Origin: Alphaproteobacteria bacterium
GTDB lineage: Bacteria > Pseudomonadota > Alphaproteobacteria > Rickettsiales > Rickettsiaceae
DNA length: 40,456 nucleotides
Assembly (NCBI GenBank): GCA_020628955.1
Contig: JAHDEH010000004.1
Span: 1-40,456, forward strand
Direction: 5' to 3'
Below are positions 8,710 through 17,651 of this stretch, in pieces; position 1 is the stretch's first letter, and the number at the start of each line of letters is the position of its first letter. Made by a program: the position numbers and the translations under genes. The notes under the pieces were generated by a model that saw nothing but the letters and a program-made list of their open reading frames with translations, was not told the DNA's origin and made no database searches.

Positions 8710-10266
8710 TTATATTATTTTTTTAGGATCAAAATGTTTAATCCATGCAAATACTATTAATCTTGTAACTACCAGTGCTGACCACATTGAAGAAATAACG
8801 CCCATAGTAAGAGTAACTGCAAAACCCTTAATTGCCCCGACTCCATAATTATATAATAAAAATGCAGCTATCAGAGTAGTTAAATTGGAATCCATAACAG
8901 TTACTGTTGCTGTGTTGAACCCTGTTCTTACGGCTTGTAATTTACTACTACCATTATTAATTTCTTCTCTTATTCTTTCATATATTAAAACATTTGCATC
9001 AACTGACATACCAATAGTCAAAATAATGCCGGCAATACCTGGCAATGTAAGCGTGGCAAAAGTTGCTGAAAGCAGAGCAAACAAGTAAAATAAAGTAGCA
9101 AGTACAGATATATTTGCTATAATTCCAAGCTTGCCATAAGCCATAACCATAAATATCACCACCAAAGCGAATCCAAAGATGGCTGCAATTTTACCAGACT
9201 GAATTGAGTCTGAACCAAGGTTTGGTCCAATTGTTCTCTCTTCAATTACCTTTAATGGTGCGGGTAGGGCGCCACTTTTTAGCATCAGAGCTAATTCATT
9301 TGCAGACTGAACACTAAAGTTGCCAGTAATTACAGCGTCACCGCTATATATAGGATTTGAAATAGAAGGAGCACTGATAATTTTATTGTCCATCACAATA
9401 GCAAGACGCTTGCCTTTATTTTCTTGAGTAGCGGTTGAAAATTTTCTAGCTCCTGTATTATTAAATGAAATGCTTACCACAGGATTTCCTTCTTGGAAAA
9501 CCATATTTGCTTTGAATAAATCATCGCCACCAGTAACTATTTGCTTTTTTAGAATCATATATTCTTTATCATTTTCAAAATATACTAATCTCGATCCGCG
9601 CCTAACCTTGCCAGTTTTTTCATATTCAATGCTACCTTTTTCATCATGCAAATGAAAAGTAAGTTTTGCAGTTTTCCCAAGCAGTGATTTTAATTCTGCA
9701 GGATTCTCTTCACCAGGCACTTGCAGAATAATATTTAAGTCCCCTTGCCTTTGTATTATGGGGTCTTTAGTACCATGTGTATCAACACGCATCCTAACAA
9801 TTTCCATTGACTGGTCTATTACTCGGTCTTTAATTTGATTAATTGCATATTCATTATAGTAAACAGTAAATTTACCATCATTATTGCTACAAGAAATATT
9901 ATTATCCATTGCTTTTATAGCATTTTGCGTTTTTTTTGCGTCATTTTTGTTGCGTAGTTCAAAGTTTAAAGTGTTTTTTGCAATTTGAAAATTTTTAAAA
10001 CCAATTTTGTCAGATCTTAATGCTCTTTTTAGCGCGGCGGCGTTACTTACTGTTACATCCTTCATGTAAGTATCAAAATCTGTTGTTATCATAAGATGCG
10101 ATCCGCCTTTTAGATCTAGTCCTAAATTTACTTTGGTTCTAACTCCACCAAATTTAAAATCATAAAAATTACCTGAAATTATGATTAGTGACAGAATAGC
10201 AAAAATTACAGTCATAGGAAAAAACCATGTAGGGTTTTTGAATTTTTGCGGTGCTTTTCTTTGCAT
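8710..10266 (-). CDS. secD: Protein translocase subunit SecD
   Basis: GLDLKGGSHLMI, TGNFSVQSANELALMLKSGALPAPLKVIEERTIGPNLG, GIAGIILTIGMSVDANVLIYERIREE. Confidence 0.97.
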   Translation of the reverse strand: MQRKAPQKFKNPTWFFPMTVIFAILSLIIISGNFYDFKFGGVRTKVNLGLDLKGGSHLMITTDFDTYMKDVTVSNAAALKRALRSDKIGFKNFQIAKNTLNFELRNKNDAKKTQNAIKAMDNNISCSNNDGKFTVYYNEYAINQIKDRVIDQSMEIVRMRVDTHGTKDPIIQRQGDLNIILQVPGEENPAELKSLLGKTAKLTFHLHDEKGSIEYEKTGKVRRGSRLVYFENDKEYMILKKQIVTGGDDLFKANMVFQEGNPVVSISFNNTGARKFSTATQENKGKRLAIVMDNKIISAPSISNPIYSGDAVITGNFSVQSANELALMLKSGALPAPLKVIEERTIGPNLGSDSIQSGKIAAIFGFALVVIFMVMAYGKLGIIANISVLATLFYLFALLSATFATLTLPGIAGIILTIGMSVDANVLIYERIREEINNGSSKLQAVRTGFNTATVTVMDSNLTTLIAAFLLYNYGVGAIKGFAVTLTMGVISSMWSALVVTRLIVFAWIKHFDPKKII

Positions 10267-10269
10267 GAT

Positions 10270-10683
10270 TTATTTCTTTTTTGCTTTTTTCTTAATTATT
10301 TTTTGCTCGCTATTTTTCAAATCTTTATTTTTAGATTTTTTCTCTATTATATTTGTAATTGAGCTTTTTAACATTTCTATTTCCGTATTATCAGAAACTT
10401 TCAGCTTGATAGTATTATCACTATTATTTATCTCGGTAATAATTCCAAAAATACCGGAGTTAGTCATTACTTTTTCACCCTTTTTTGCTCCTCCTACCAT
10501 CTCTTCTTGCTCTCTGCGCTTTTTTTCTTGTGGCCTTAATATTAAGAAGTAAAAAATAAAGAAAACAAAAATCATTGGTGTCAAACCCAGAAGTCCACTA
10601 GAGTATTCTGGTGGCGGGGTATCTTGAGCTTCAGATGCGCTATTGTCTAATGTTATTGCTTCGTCTGTGTTATTTTCTGACAT
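10270..10683 (-). CDS. yajC: Preprotein translocase accessory subunit YajC
   Basis: MIFVFFIFYFLILRPQEKKRREQEEMV...GEKVMTNSGIFGIITEI; adjacent to secD. Confidence 0.92.
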   Translation of the reverse strand: MSENNTDEAITLDNSASEAQDTPPPEYSSGLLGLTPMIFVFFIFYFLILRPQEKKRREQEEMVGGAKKGEKVMTNSGIFGIITEINNSDNTIKLKVSDNTEIEMLKSSITNIIEKKSKNKDLKNSEQKIIKKKAKKK

Positions 10684-10717
10684 TTTATGACCTCATATTT
10701 GAATTTTGATTTTCTTA

Positions 10718-12514
10718 TTATACAGATATAGTTTTTTCTTTCAATTGTTTATTGTACAAAATGTAATATTCTTTTTCATTATCCATTAATTCTTTGTGCG
10801 ACCCTTGCTCTATAATTTCTCCATTTTTCATTACAATAATTTTATCTGCATCTTTAATGCTATTTAATCTGTGAGTTATAATGATAGTAGTTCTGTTTTT
10901 TTGCAATTCTTGCAAAGCTTTAATCACTTCTTGTTCAGACGATGGGTCAAGAGCACTTGTTGCTTCATCTAATATTAAAATAGGGGAGTTTTTGTAGAAT
11001 GCTCTTGCTATTGAGAGTCTCTGCCTCTGTCCGCCAGAAAGGCTGTGGCCCGCTGTTCCTAATGCGGTTTTGTATCCATTTGGTAGGGATTGAATAAATT
11101 CATGAGCTGCTGCTTTTTTTGCAGCTTCGATAATTTTTTGATTATTAGGATTTTTTATGCCATAAGCAATATTTTCAGCAACAGTTGCGTCAAATAATAG
11201 AGTTTCTTGTGTTACTATAGATATTTGACTTCTGAGAGAATTGATTTTGATATTTTTTATTGGTGTATCGCCAATTATAATTTGCCCAGATTTGGGGTCA
11301 ATCATTCTTATTAGTAAATTTGATATTGTAGTTTTACCGCTGCCTGATTGCCCAACTAATGCATATGTTTTGTTTGCTTTTATAGTTGTCGAAAAATTGT
11401 TTAATATTTTTCTTTCATCTTCGTACTGAAAAGATATGTCGTCTAATTTGATATCTAAATTTGATAGATTAATGGTTTTAGCATCACTGCTATCTATTAT
11501 TTGGGGTTTTATATCTAGTATGTTGAATATTCTATTGGTGGCGGCTATACCCTCTTGTAAATTAACGTTAAGTGACACAAGGCTTTTGAATGGCCTGTAG
11601 GCGGAAACAAAAGCTGTGATAAATGCGAACAATGCGCCTTGAGACATTTTCCCTTCTATAACTGCGAATCCACCATACCAAAGAACGCAAGCAAATCCAA
11701 GGCCGCTTAACACTTCCATTATAGGTGATGTTAGTGAGTCTGATTTTGAAGCTTTTTTGTACTGCATTAAAATATTTTGGGTTATTTTTTCAGCTCTATT
11801 TGCTTCTATTTCTTCTGTGCAAAAAGATTTAACTATTTTGATTGAATTGAATGTTTCGTCAAGCTGCGCAGTAAATTCGCTTAATTCTTCTTGTGCTTTT
11901 GATGTTGCAAGCCTCATCTTTCTGCCTAGTTTTTGTACTGGATATATCGCAGCAGGGAAAGCTAAAAATATAAATAGAGATAAATGAACATCAAGTGTAA
12001 ACATAACTATAATTAAAAATATTATAGACATGAAATGTTTTGCACATCCGACTAAACCATTGGAAACAGCACTGCGCATTAAGATAATATCATTTGTGAA
12101 CCTGGAAATTAGCTTTCCAGATGATTGAGACTTTATTAAATTATAGTCGCAATTTAATAAATGTCGATACATTTGCATCTGTAAATCAGTTAATATTTGC
12201 TGACCTACATATTTTACAATAAAATTTTGAAAAAATTCAGATACTCCTTTGATGGAGTATATAGAGAGCATTATTAATGGAACGTATAATAATTTTTTCT
12301 TATCTTTTACTACGAAAATATCATCGATTGCTGGTTTTACAAGCCATACTATGGCTGCAGAGCATATAGCAGTTATAATCATGAAAATAATTGCTATAAT
12401 TATTTTAGATTTATACTTTGCTATATGATCATGAATTAACCTATATACAATTTCTTTTGTGTTGATATTTTGTTCTTTAATCATTTGTTTTAATATTTTT
12501 TTTAATCTAGGCAA
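10718..12514 (-). CDS. MsbA-type ABC exporter (fused transmembrane and ATPase domains)
   Basis: Six-TM-type N-terminus; Walker A GQSGSGKTTISNLL, signature LSGGQRQRLSIARAF, Walker B ILILDEATSALD; start may be internal Met11. Confidence 0.9.
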   Translation of the reverse strand: MPRLKKILKQMIKEQNINTKEIVYRLIHDHIAKYKSKIIIAIIFMIITAICSAAIVWLVKPAIDDIFVVKDKKKLLYVPLIMLSIYSIKGVSEFFQNFIVKYVGQQILTDLQMQMYRHLLNCDYNLIKSQSSGKLISRFTNDIILMRSAVSNGLVGCAKHFMSIIFLIIVMFTLDVHLSLFIFLAFPAAIYPVQKLGRKMRLATSKAQEELSEFTAQLDETFNSIKIVKSFCTEEIEANRAEKITQNILMQYKKASKSDSLTSPIMEVLSGLGFACVLWYGGFAVIEGKMSQGALFAFITAFVSAYRPFKSLVSLNVNLQEGIAATNRIFNILDIKPQIIDSSDAKTINLSNLDIKLDDISFQYEDERKILNNFSTTIKANKTYALVGQSGSGKTTISNLLIRMIDPKSGQIIIGDTPIKNIKINSLRSQISIVTQETLLFDATVAENIAYGIKNPNNQKIIEAAKKAAAHEFIQSLPNGYKTALGTAGHSLSGGQRQRLSIARAFYKNSPILILDEATSALDPSSEQEVIKALQELQKNRTTIIITHRLNSIKDADKIIVMKNGEIIEQGSHKELMDNEKEYYILYNKQLKEKTISV

Positions 12515-13197
12515 TAGCCAGAGGACCTAATTGTTTTTATTATTTGAAACCTGTCGCTGTCACGTTTTAAAGCTGCTCTAATTCTATTAATATGAACATC
12601 AATTGTTCTATGAGCAATATCTTTAGTGGCTCCCCATGCATAATCTATGATCTGATCTCTAGAGTAAACATTTTTAGGATTCTGTACTAATAGTTGCAGT
12701 ATTTTAAATTCCATAGGACCAAGATGAACTCTTTTGTCCCCCCTGGTGATTTTAAATGTGCATAGATCCATATTTATATCGTTATAACTAATAACCCTGT
12801 CTTGCAGTAATGGATTGTATTTTCGTAAAATAGATTTAATAGTAGTCATTAACTCATTTGGAGTAAATGGCCTAATTAAAGTTGTGGTTAAAGCTTTGGT
12901 GATATTTTCATAATTAGCTTCTTTTTCTGCTTCTTCAATAAGAAAGAGCATAGGAATATTCTCAAGTCTTTGTACATTTGCAAATTTTCGTGCTATTTCC
13001 GAAGCGGATTTATTTTGTTTCCTAGAGCTGATAATTATCACATGCGGAGGATCAACTTCAGCATATCTAAGTCCAAAATCAGCATCTTTTGCTCGTATAA
13101 CATCAAACCAATATCGTTCAATTGCATTACATATAGCAGATCTTAAAGTATCATCTGGCTCAATGACAAGAATTTTTGGTGGCAATTTATCAGACAC
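12502..13197 (-). CDS. OmpR/PhoB-family response regulator with degenerate receiver domain
   Basis: C-terminal winged helix closely resembles PhoB (LGPMEFKILQLLVQNPKNVYSRDQIIDYAWG...RTIDVHINRIRAALKR); N-terminal receiver-like fold lacks canonical residues. Confidence 0.88.
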   Translation of the reverse strand: MSDKLPPKILVIEPDDTLRSAICNAIERYWFDVIRAKDADFGLRYAEVDPPHVIIISSRKQNKSASEIARKFANVQRLENIPMLFLIEEAEKEANYENITKALTTTLIRPFTPNELMTTIKSILRKYNPLLQDRVISYNDINMDLCTFKITRGDKRVHLGPMEFKILQLLVQNPKNVYSRDQIIDYAWGATKDIAHRTIDVHINRIRAALKRDSDRFQIIKTIRSSGYCLD

Positions 13198-13378
13198 TAT
13201 AATTATTACTCCTTAAAGTTATTTCCAAATCAACATATTCTTTGTGTAAATAAAAATCTACAAATAGTATGTTTAGCAAATATTTCAGCTAATGTAAATT
13301 ATTATATGCTTAAAGAGCGTGTTTTTTTGATAAAAACCCAAAAAAAACATTTTTTTTGCTATTTTTAGAAGATTATAC

Positions 13379-13407
13379 TTGAATAAATTATAATATGTTG
13401 ATATAAA
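13379..13407 (+). promoter_or_regulatory. Candidate sigma70-type promoter for rpsF operon
   Basis: TTGAAT - 17 bp - TATAAA, about 45 bp upstream of rpsF. Confidence 0.55.
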
Positions 13408-13453
13408 AGCCTGTGAATTTTAAAAAATAAATATATTTGGAGACTTTGTATAT

Positions 13454-13822
13454 ATGTCATTTTATGAATCTACGGTAATTATTCGTCAAGATGTTTCATC
13501 CGCTGAAGTAGATAAAATAACAGAAGAATTAAAAAAAATAGTTGAGAGTTATAAAGGAAAAGTTCTAAAAACAGAATATTGGGGACTTAGAACTTTGGCT
13601 TATGAAATTCAAAATAACAAGAAAGGTCATTATCATTTAATGGGTATTGAAGCAGATAAGCCTTTACTTGATGAATTAGACAGAAAAATAAAATTAAGCG
13701 AGAGCATTATAAGGCATTCTCTAGTAAGAGTGAAGGAAATAACAAACACTCCATCTCCAATACTAGAAGAGCAAGGCTCTAACACAGAAAATACTGTTGA
13801 TGTAACAACAAAAAAAGCGTAA
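13454..13822 (+). CDS. rpsF: 30S ribosomal protein S6
   Basis: MSFYESTVIIRQDVSSAEVDKI...YWGLRTLAYEIQNNKKGHYHLM. Confidence 0.96.
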   Translation: MSFYESTVIIRQDVSSAEVDKITEELKKIVESYKGKVLKTEYWGLRTLAYEIQNNKKGHYHLMGIEADKPLLDELDRKIKLSESIIRHSLVRVKEITNTPSPILEEQGSNTENTVDVTTKKA

Positions 13823-13849
13823 TATAAATTTAATATAAGAAATAATACG

Positions 13850-14128
13850 ATGTCAGAAGTAAATACTAATAGCACTGCTAATACTGAAAATAAACAAAAT
13901 GAAAAATCATTTTTCAAAAAGAGTAGAAAATGTATGTTTTCAGAAAAAGGATCACCAAAAATAGATTATAAAAATCCTGAACTTTTAAAAAGATTTGTTT
14001 CAGAGGGAGGGAGAATGCTTCCTAGTAGGATTACTAATGTATCTGCGAAGAAACAAAGAGAGCTTAAAAAAGCTATAAAACATAGTAGAGTTCTAGCGCT
14101 TATGCCTTTTGTGCATACTGGTAAATAG
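13850..14128 (+). CDS. rpsR: 30S ribosomal protein S18
   Basis: [53 protein letters not shown]. Confidence 0.96.
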   Translation: MSEVNTNSTANTENKQNEKSFFKKSRKCMFSEKGSPKIDYKNPELLKRFVSEGGRMLPSRITNVSAKKQRELKKAIKHSRVLALMPFVHTGK

Positions 14129-14204
14129 TAACATAAATTATATTATTAATATTAATCTACAAATTATAAGATTAATAATTTCAAAATAAAAAGGTTAAAT
14201 TAAA

Positions 14205-14807
14205 ATGCAAGTTATATTAACAAAATCAGTAAGAAAATTAGGTAAAGTAGGCGAAATAGTAAATGTTGCAAATGGTTATGGACGTAATTATTTAGTTCCA
14301 CAAGAACTTGCAGTGCGCGCAACTAAAGAAAATATAACTCAGTTCGATACTATTAAAGGCGATTTAGAAAAGAAAAATAATGAAGCAGTTAAGCTAGCAG
14401 AGAAAGCTGCAAAAGCTATGGAAGGCAAACATATTGTTTTTATTACTCAATCAGCTGCAGATGGCAGACTGTTTGGATCTGTTAGTGCAAAAGCATTAGC
14501 TATAGAAATTTCTAAGCTTACTGAGACAAATTTGAGTTATAATAATATTATTATCGAATCACCAATAAAATATAATGGAGTATATGAAATATCTGTATCG
14601 TTGCATGCAGACATTGTTGAAAATATATTGGTAGTTGTTGCAAAGACAGAGTCTGAGGCTCAAGAATCTTTAAAAGAATATAAAGAAGGCGGTGTAAAAG
14701 ACTCTGAAGAAGAAAAGCAAAAAGAGCTAGAAATGCAGGCTATTGAAGCTGCTGCAGAACAAGAGCGCGCTCAGGCAAAAGAAGAATCAACAGAGTCAGC
14801 AGAATAA
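14205..14807 (+). CDS. rplI: 50S ribosomal protein L9, acidic C-terminal extension
   Basis: MQVILTKSVRKLGKVGEIVNVANGYGRNYLVPQELA. Confidence 0.96.
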   Translation: MQVILTKSVRKLGKVGEIVNVANGYGRNYLVPQELAVRATKENITQFDTIKGDLEKKNNEAVKLAEKAAKAMEGKHIVFITQSAADGRLFGSVSAKALAIEISKLTETNLSYNNIIIESPIKYNGVYEISVSLHADIVENILVVVAKTESEAQESLKEYKEGGVKDSEEEKQKELEMQAIEAAAEQERAQAKEESTESAE

Positions 14808-14845
14808 TTAGATAAAAAATATTTTAAAGTTTAAAGAGGTGTTAT

Positions 14846-15247
14846 ATGGCACGAGTTACAGTTGAAGATTGTGTAAAAAAAGTTCCAAATAGATTCGAGC
14901 TTGTTGTATTAGCAGCCGAAAGAGCTAAAGATATAACCTCAGGCGCGCCTCTTACAATAGAAAAAGATAACGATAAAAATCCAGTTATTTCTTTAAGAGA
15001 AATTGCAAATGGTAATATTTGTCCTGATGCTTTAAGGGAAAATCAAGTTAGTTCTCTACAAAAAAACAATAAAGTTGATTCTAATAAAGAAGAAAACTTA
15101 CACGCTGAGTCTAGTGAAGAAGTAGATGCTCCTGATTTAGCTGACTATGCGGACGACAGCGCTCTTCAAGATACTTTTTCACATGATCAACATGCTGGAG
15201 AAGATGTAGAAATGGACTTTAGCGATAATATAACAGACGAAGATTGA
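14846..15247 (+). CDS. rpoZ: RNA polymerase omega subunit with acidic C-terminal extension
   Basis: [33 protein letters not shown]...[13 protein letters not shown]. Confidence 0.93.
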   Translation: MARVTVEDCVKKVPNRFELVVLAAERAKDITSGAPLTIEKDNDKNPVISLREIANGNICPDALRENQVSSLQKNNKVDSNKEENLHAESSEEVDAPDLADYADDSALQDTFSHDQHAGEDVEMDFSDNITDED

Positions 15248-15433
15248 GTTAATTATTGTGATATTTAATTTCAAATTATGCAGTTTCATTACATCAGCGA
15301 ACCTATTATACATAGTAAGTGCGTAAATTAATTAATTTTTGCTTGGGGCTTATAATGAAAATTACAATATCCTAATTACTTATCTCTGAAAATTTGTATT
15401 AATATCTTTTCTGCAGTGAAATAAAAATAAATT

Positions 15434-15457
15434 ATGAATATTATTGATAATATTCAT
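15434..15457. promoter_or_regulatory. Perfect 10-bp inverted repeat upstream of MNT-HEPN gene
   Basis: ATGAATATTA - TTGA - TAATATTCAT. Confidence 0.5.
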
Positions 15458-15521
15458 TGTAAAAATATCTATTCTTCGGTAAAATAATTTCTGCATAGAA
15501 ATTAAAAACAAAATACTTTCA

Positions 15522-16421
15522 GTGAAAACAGAATTACCTAAAAAATCACAGCATATACAAAGCAGAATAAATGAAATAGTTCATGGTATACTGAAGCTAG
15601 AGAAGGATAAAATTGCCAAAATTATTCTCTTTGGATCCTATGCGAGAGGCGATTGGGTCGAAGATGAGTATATGGAATATGGCAGATGGTACTACTATCA
15701 AAGTGATCTTGATATTGTGGTTATTTTTAAAAAAGGGCATGGGCCAAATATTGCAACTAGCAATCCGGCACAAAGAATTGAAAAATTTACTAATAAATTT
15801 TTTAAAAATCATGGTCATGCAGGCTTGATTCCGGGTGAACCGAGAGTTAGTATGCAGTTTGAAACTGTCAAAAGTATTAATAAACAGCTGGATATTGGAC
15901 GTTATTATTTTACCGACATCAAGAAGGAAGGGGTTTTGCTATATGATTCTGGCGAATTTGAACTGGCTGAGGCACGCGATTTGCCTTGGGAGGAGGCACG
16001 CGAAATTGCCCGGTATGATTATGATGATTTGTTTTTTATGGCAGAAAATTTTATAATTGATTGTAAAAATTGTATTGCACGGGGCGCATTAAAAAAAGCA
16101 GCATTTGAGTTGCACCAAGCGGTAGAGAATTTTTATCATACTATTTATTTGGTATTTGGTTTGTGGAAATTAAAACTTCACGATTTGGTTAAGTTAAAAA
16201 AAGTGGTAATAATTTATAATGAAAGGGAAATAGGTCGTGTTTTTAATTATGTAGATGAAGAGCATAAAAGAATATATAAGTTATTGATTGATGCTTACAT
16301 CAAAGCGCGCTATGACCGCAACTATAAAATCACCGAAGAGGAATTGAAGTTCCTGATTCCAGAAGTTGAGAAATTACGTGATATTACCAAAAAAATGTGC
16401 AAGGAGAGGCTGAAATTGTGA
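15522..16421 (+). CDS. MNT-type nucleotidyltransferase fused to HEPN domain (GTG start)
   Basis: N-terminal IILFGSYARGDW...QSDLDIVVIF (GS..ARG..DxD); C-terminal KKAAFELHQAVENFYHTIYLVFG...KLHDLVKLKK...IKARYDRNYKI HEPN-like helices. Confidence 0.85.
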   Translation: MKTELPKKSQHIQSRINEIVHGILKLEKDKIAKIILFGSYARGDWVEDEYMEYGRWYYYQSDLDIVVIFKKGHGPNIATSNPAQRIEKFTNKFFKNHGHAGLIPGEPRVSMQFETVKSINKQLDIGRYYFTDIKKEGVLLYDSGEFELAEARDLPWEEAREIARYDYDDLFFMAENFIIDCKNCIARGALKKAAFELHQAVENFYHTIYLVFGLWKLKLHDLVKLKKVVIIYNEREIGRVFNYVDEEHKRIYKLLIDAYIKARYDRNYKITEEELKFLIPEVEKLRDITKKMCKERLKL

Positions 16422-16433
16422 TGACGCATTCTT

Positions 16434-16596
16434 TCATTGCGAATGAGCGTGCACGCGAAATGTGACAATTTTGTAAAACAGAACTCGGGCTCATGAGATC
16501 AACACGTTGTCTTTCAGACTCACTCTCGCATTACTAATACACTTATTCTAGATCACCACGTCGCTCTTCCGAGCTCCTCGTGATGACGGCATTGCG
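16434..16596. repeat. Cluster of degenerate GC-richer palindromic repeat copies in the intergenic region
   Basis: GATCAACACGTTGTCTTTCAGACTCACTCTCGCATTAC (16497-16534) and GATCACCACGTCGCTCTTCCGAGCTCCTCGTGATGAC (16551-16587) align to each other; CATTGCGAATGAGCGTGCACGCGAAATGTGACAA (from 16434) resembles an inverted relative. Confidence 0.55.
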
Positions 16597-16628
16597 TAAG
16601 TTATGATAAAAACTAGTAAAAATATGAG

Positions 16629-17639
16629 TCAAAGATTTTTTAGAACTGCATCTAATTTTTTAGCTACAATTTTAATATCATAATTATTCTTTAGCCTGCA
16701 ATAGGCGTTTTTTGTATAGCTGCTTGCTGATTCTGGATTTTGTATTATTTTGGCAATATTCTCTGCCAAATCTGTTGGTGAATTAATGTTTGTAAGCAAG
16801 CCATCTTGCTTGTGCCTAATAATTTCATTTGGTCCACCAGATTTTGTTGATATTACAGGTTTTGAAGCTTGCATTGCTTCAAGCACTATAATGCCAAATG
16901 GCTCTTCAATTGACGGTAGGCAAAAAATATCAATTTTTGGCCAAAATGCGTCCATATCTTCTACCCATCCCAAAAATTTTATTTCATTTTGTAGTTCAAG
17001 GTCATTAACTTGTTTTTTCAGGCTCTCTTCTTCAGGGCCATTTCCGCCAAGTAGTAGTTGCACTTTGTGGCCTTGATTTTTTAATATAGATATAGAATTA
17101 ATTAGATCTGAAAAACCTTTCTTTTTAACAAACCTTCCTACGCTGCCAATAGTAATAATTTCACCAAATTTATTTGGCTTTTTATATTCTTTCTGCGTGC
17201 GTAGCATATTGCTGATAGGCAAACATTTAGAATCTGGAAATTCCTGTCTAATCAAATGTTGTTTAAGTTTATCAGTTAGTGTTAAGACATAATCGCATTT
17301 TTTTAAATATTTATAGCTATAATTATGCGACACACCAACGAGTTTAATATCTTTATTCCTTAAAAATCTTGCAAAATTAATTGCTCTATTGCCATGGGAG
17401 ATAATTATATCTGGCTTGTGTTTCCATATTAAATAACGTAGTTTAATTTTAGAAATTAAGCACCATGAAAGATAATTAGGCAGCTTATAATGGCTGTCTA
17501 GTTTTTTATTAATTTCAGCTTCATATGATGAGATATTAACCACTTCATTATTTTGCATTGTAAGCGCTGCACTATAATCTAAATAGCATTGTTGTATTCC
17601 GCCAAGGCTACGTGATAGCATAATATTAAAAATACGCAT
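16629..17639 (-). CDS. Glycosyltransferase family 4 protein
   Basis: GSVGRFVKKKGFSDLINSISIL, LLLGGNGPEEESLK, FCLPSIEEPFGIIVLEAMQASKPVISTKSGGPNEII. Confidence 0.92.
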   Translation of the reverse strand: MRIFNIMLSRSLGGIQQCYLDYSAALTMQNNEVVNISSYEAEINKKLDSHYKLPNYLSWCLISKIKLRYLIWKHKPDIIISHGNRAINFARFLRNKDIKLVGVSHNYSYKYLKKCDYVLTLTDKLKQHLIRQEFPDSKCLPISNMLRTQKEYKKPNKFGEIITIGSVGRFVKKKGFSDLINSISILKNQGHKVQLLLGGNGPEEESLKKQVNDLELQNEIKFLGWVEDMDAFWPKIDIFCLPSIEEPFGIIVLEAMQASKPVISTKSGGPNEIIRHKQDGLLTNINSPTDLAENIAKIIQNPESASSYTKNAYCRLKNNYDIKIVAKKLDAVLKNL

Positions 17640-17651
17640 AAAATTCTATAA

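Noticed and set aside
10181-10552. 123-aa plus-strand ORF across the secD/yajC junction
   Set aside because: Antisense to two confidently identified genes; hydrophobic composition is a by-product of Lys/Asn-rich AT codons on the other strand.
13335-13368. A/T-tract AAAAACCCAAAAAAAACATTTTTTTTG upstream of rpsF
   Set aside because: Likely bent DNA/UP-element-like or simple AT-rich sequence; too low complexity to call a specific feature.
14144-14188. TATTAATC...GATTAATA inverted repeat between rpsR and rplI
   Set aside because: Only 8 bp of A/T-dominated stem in a very AT-rich gap; expected by chance.
15597-16056. Out-of-frame ORFs (15597-15818 minus, 15613-15828 and 15835-16056 plus) inside the MNT-HEPN gene
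   Set aside because: No recognisable domains; the main frame has clear MNT and HEPN motifs.
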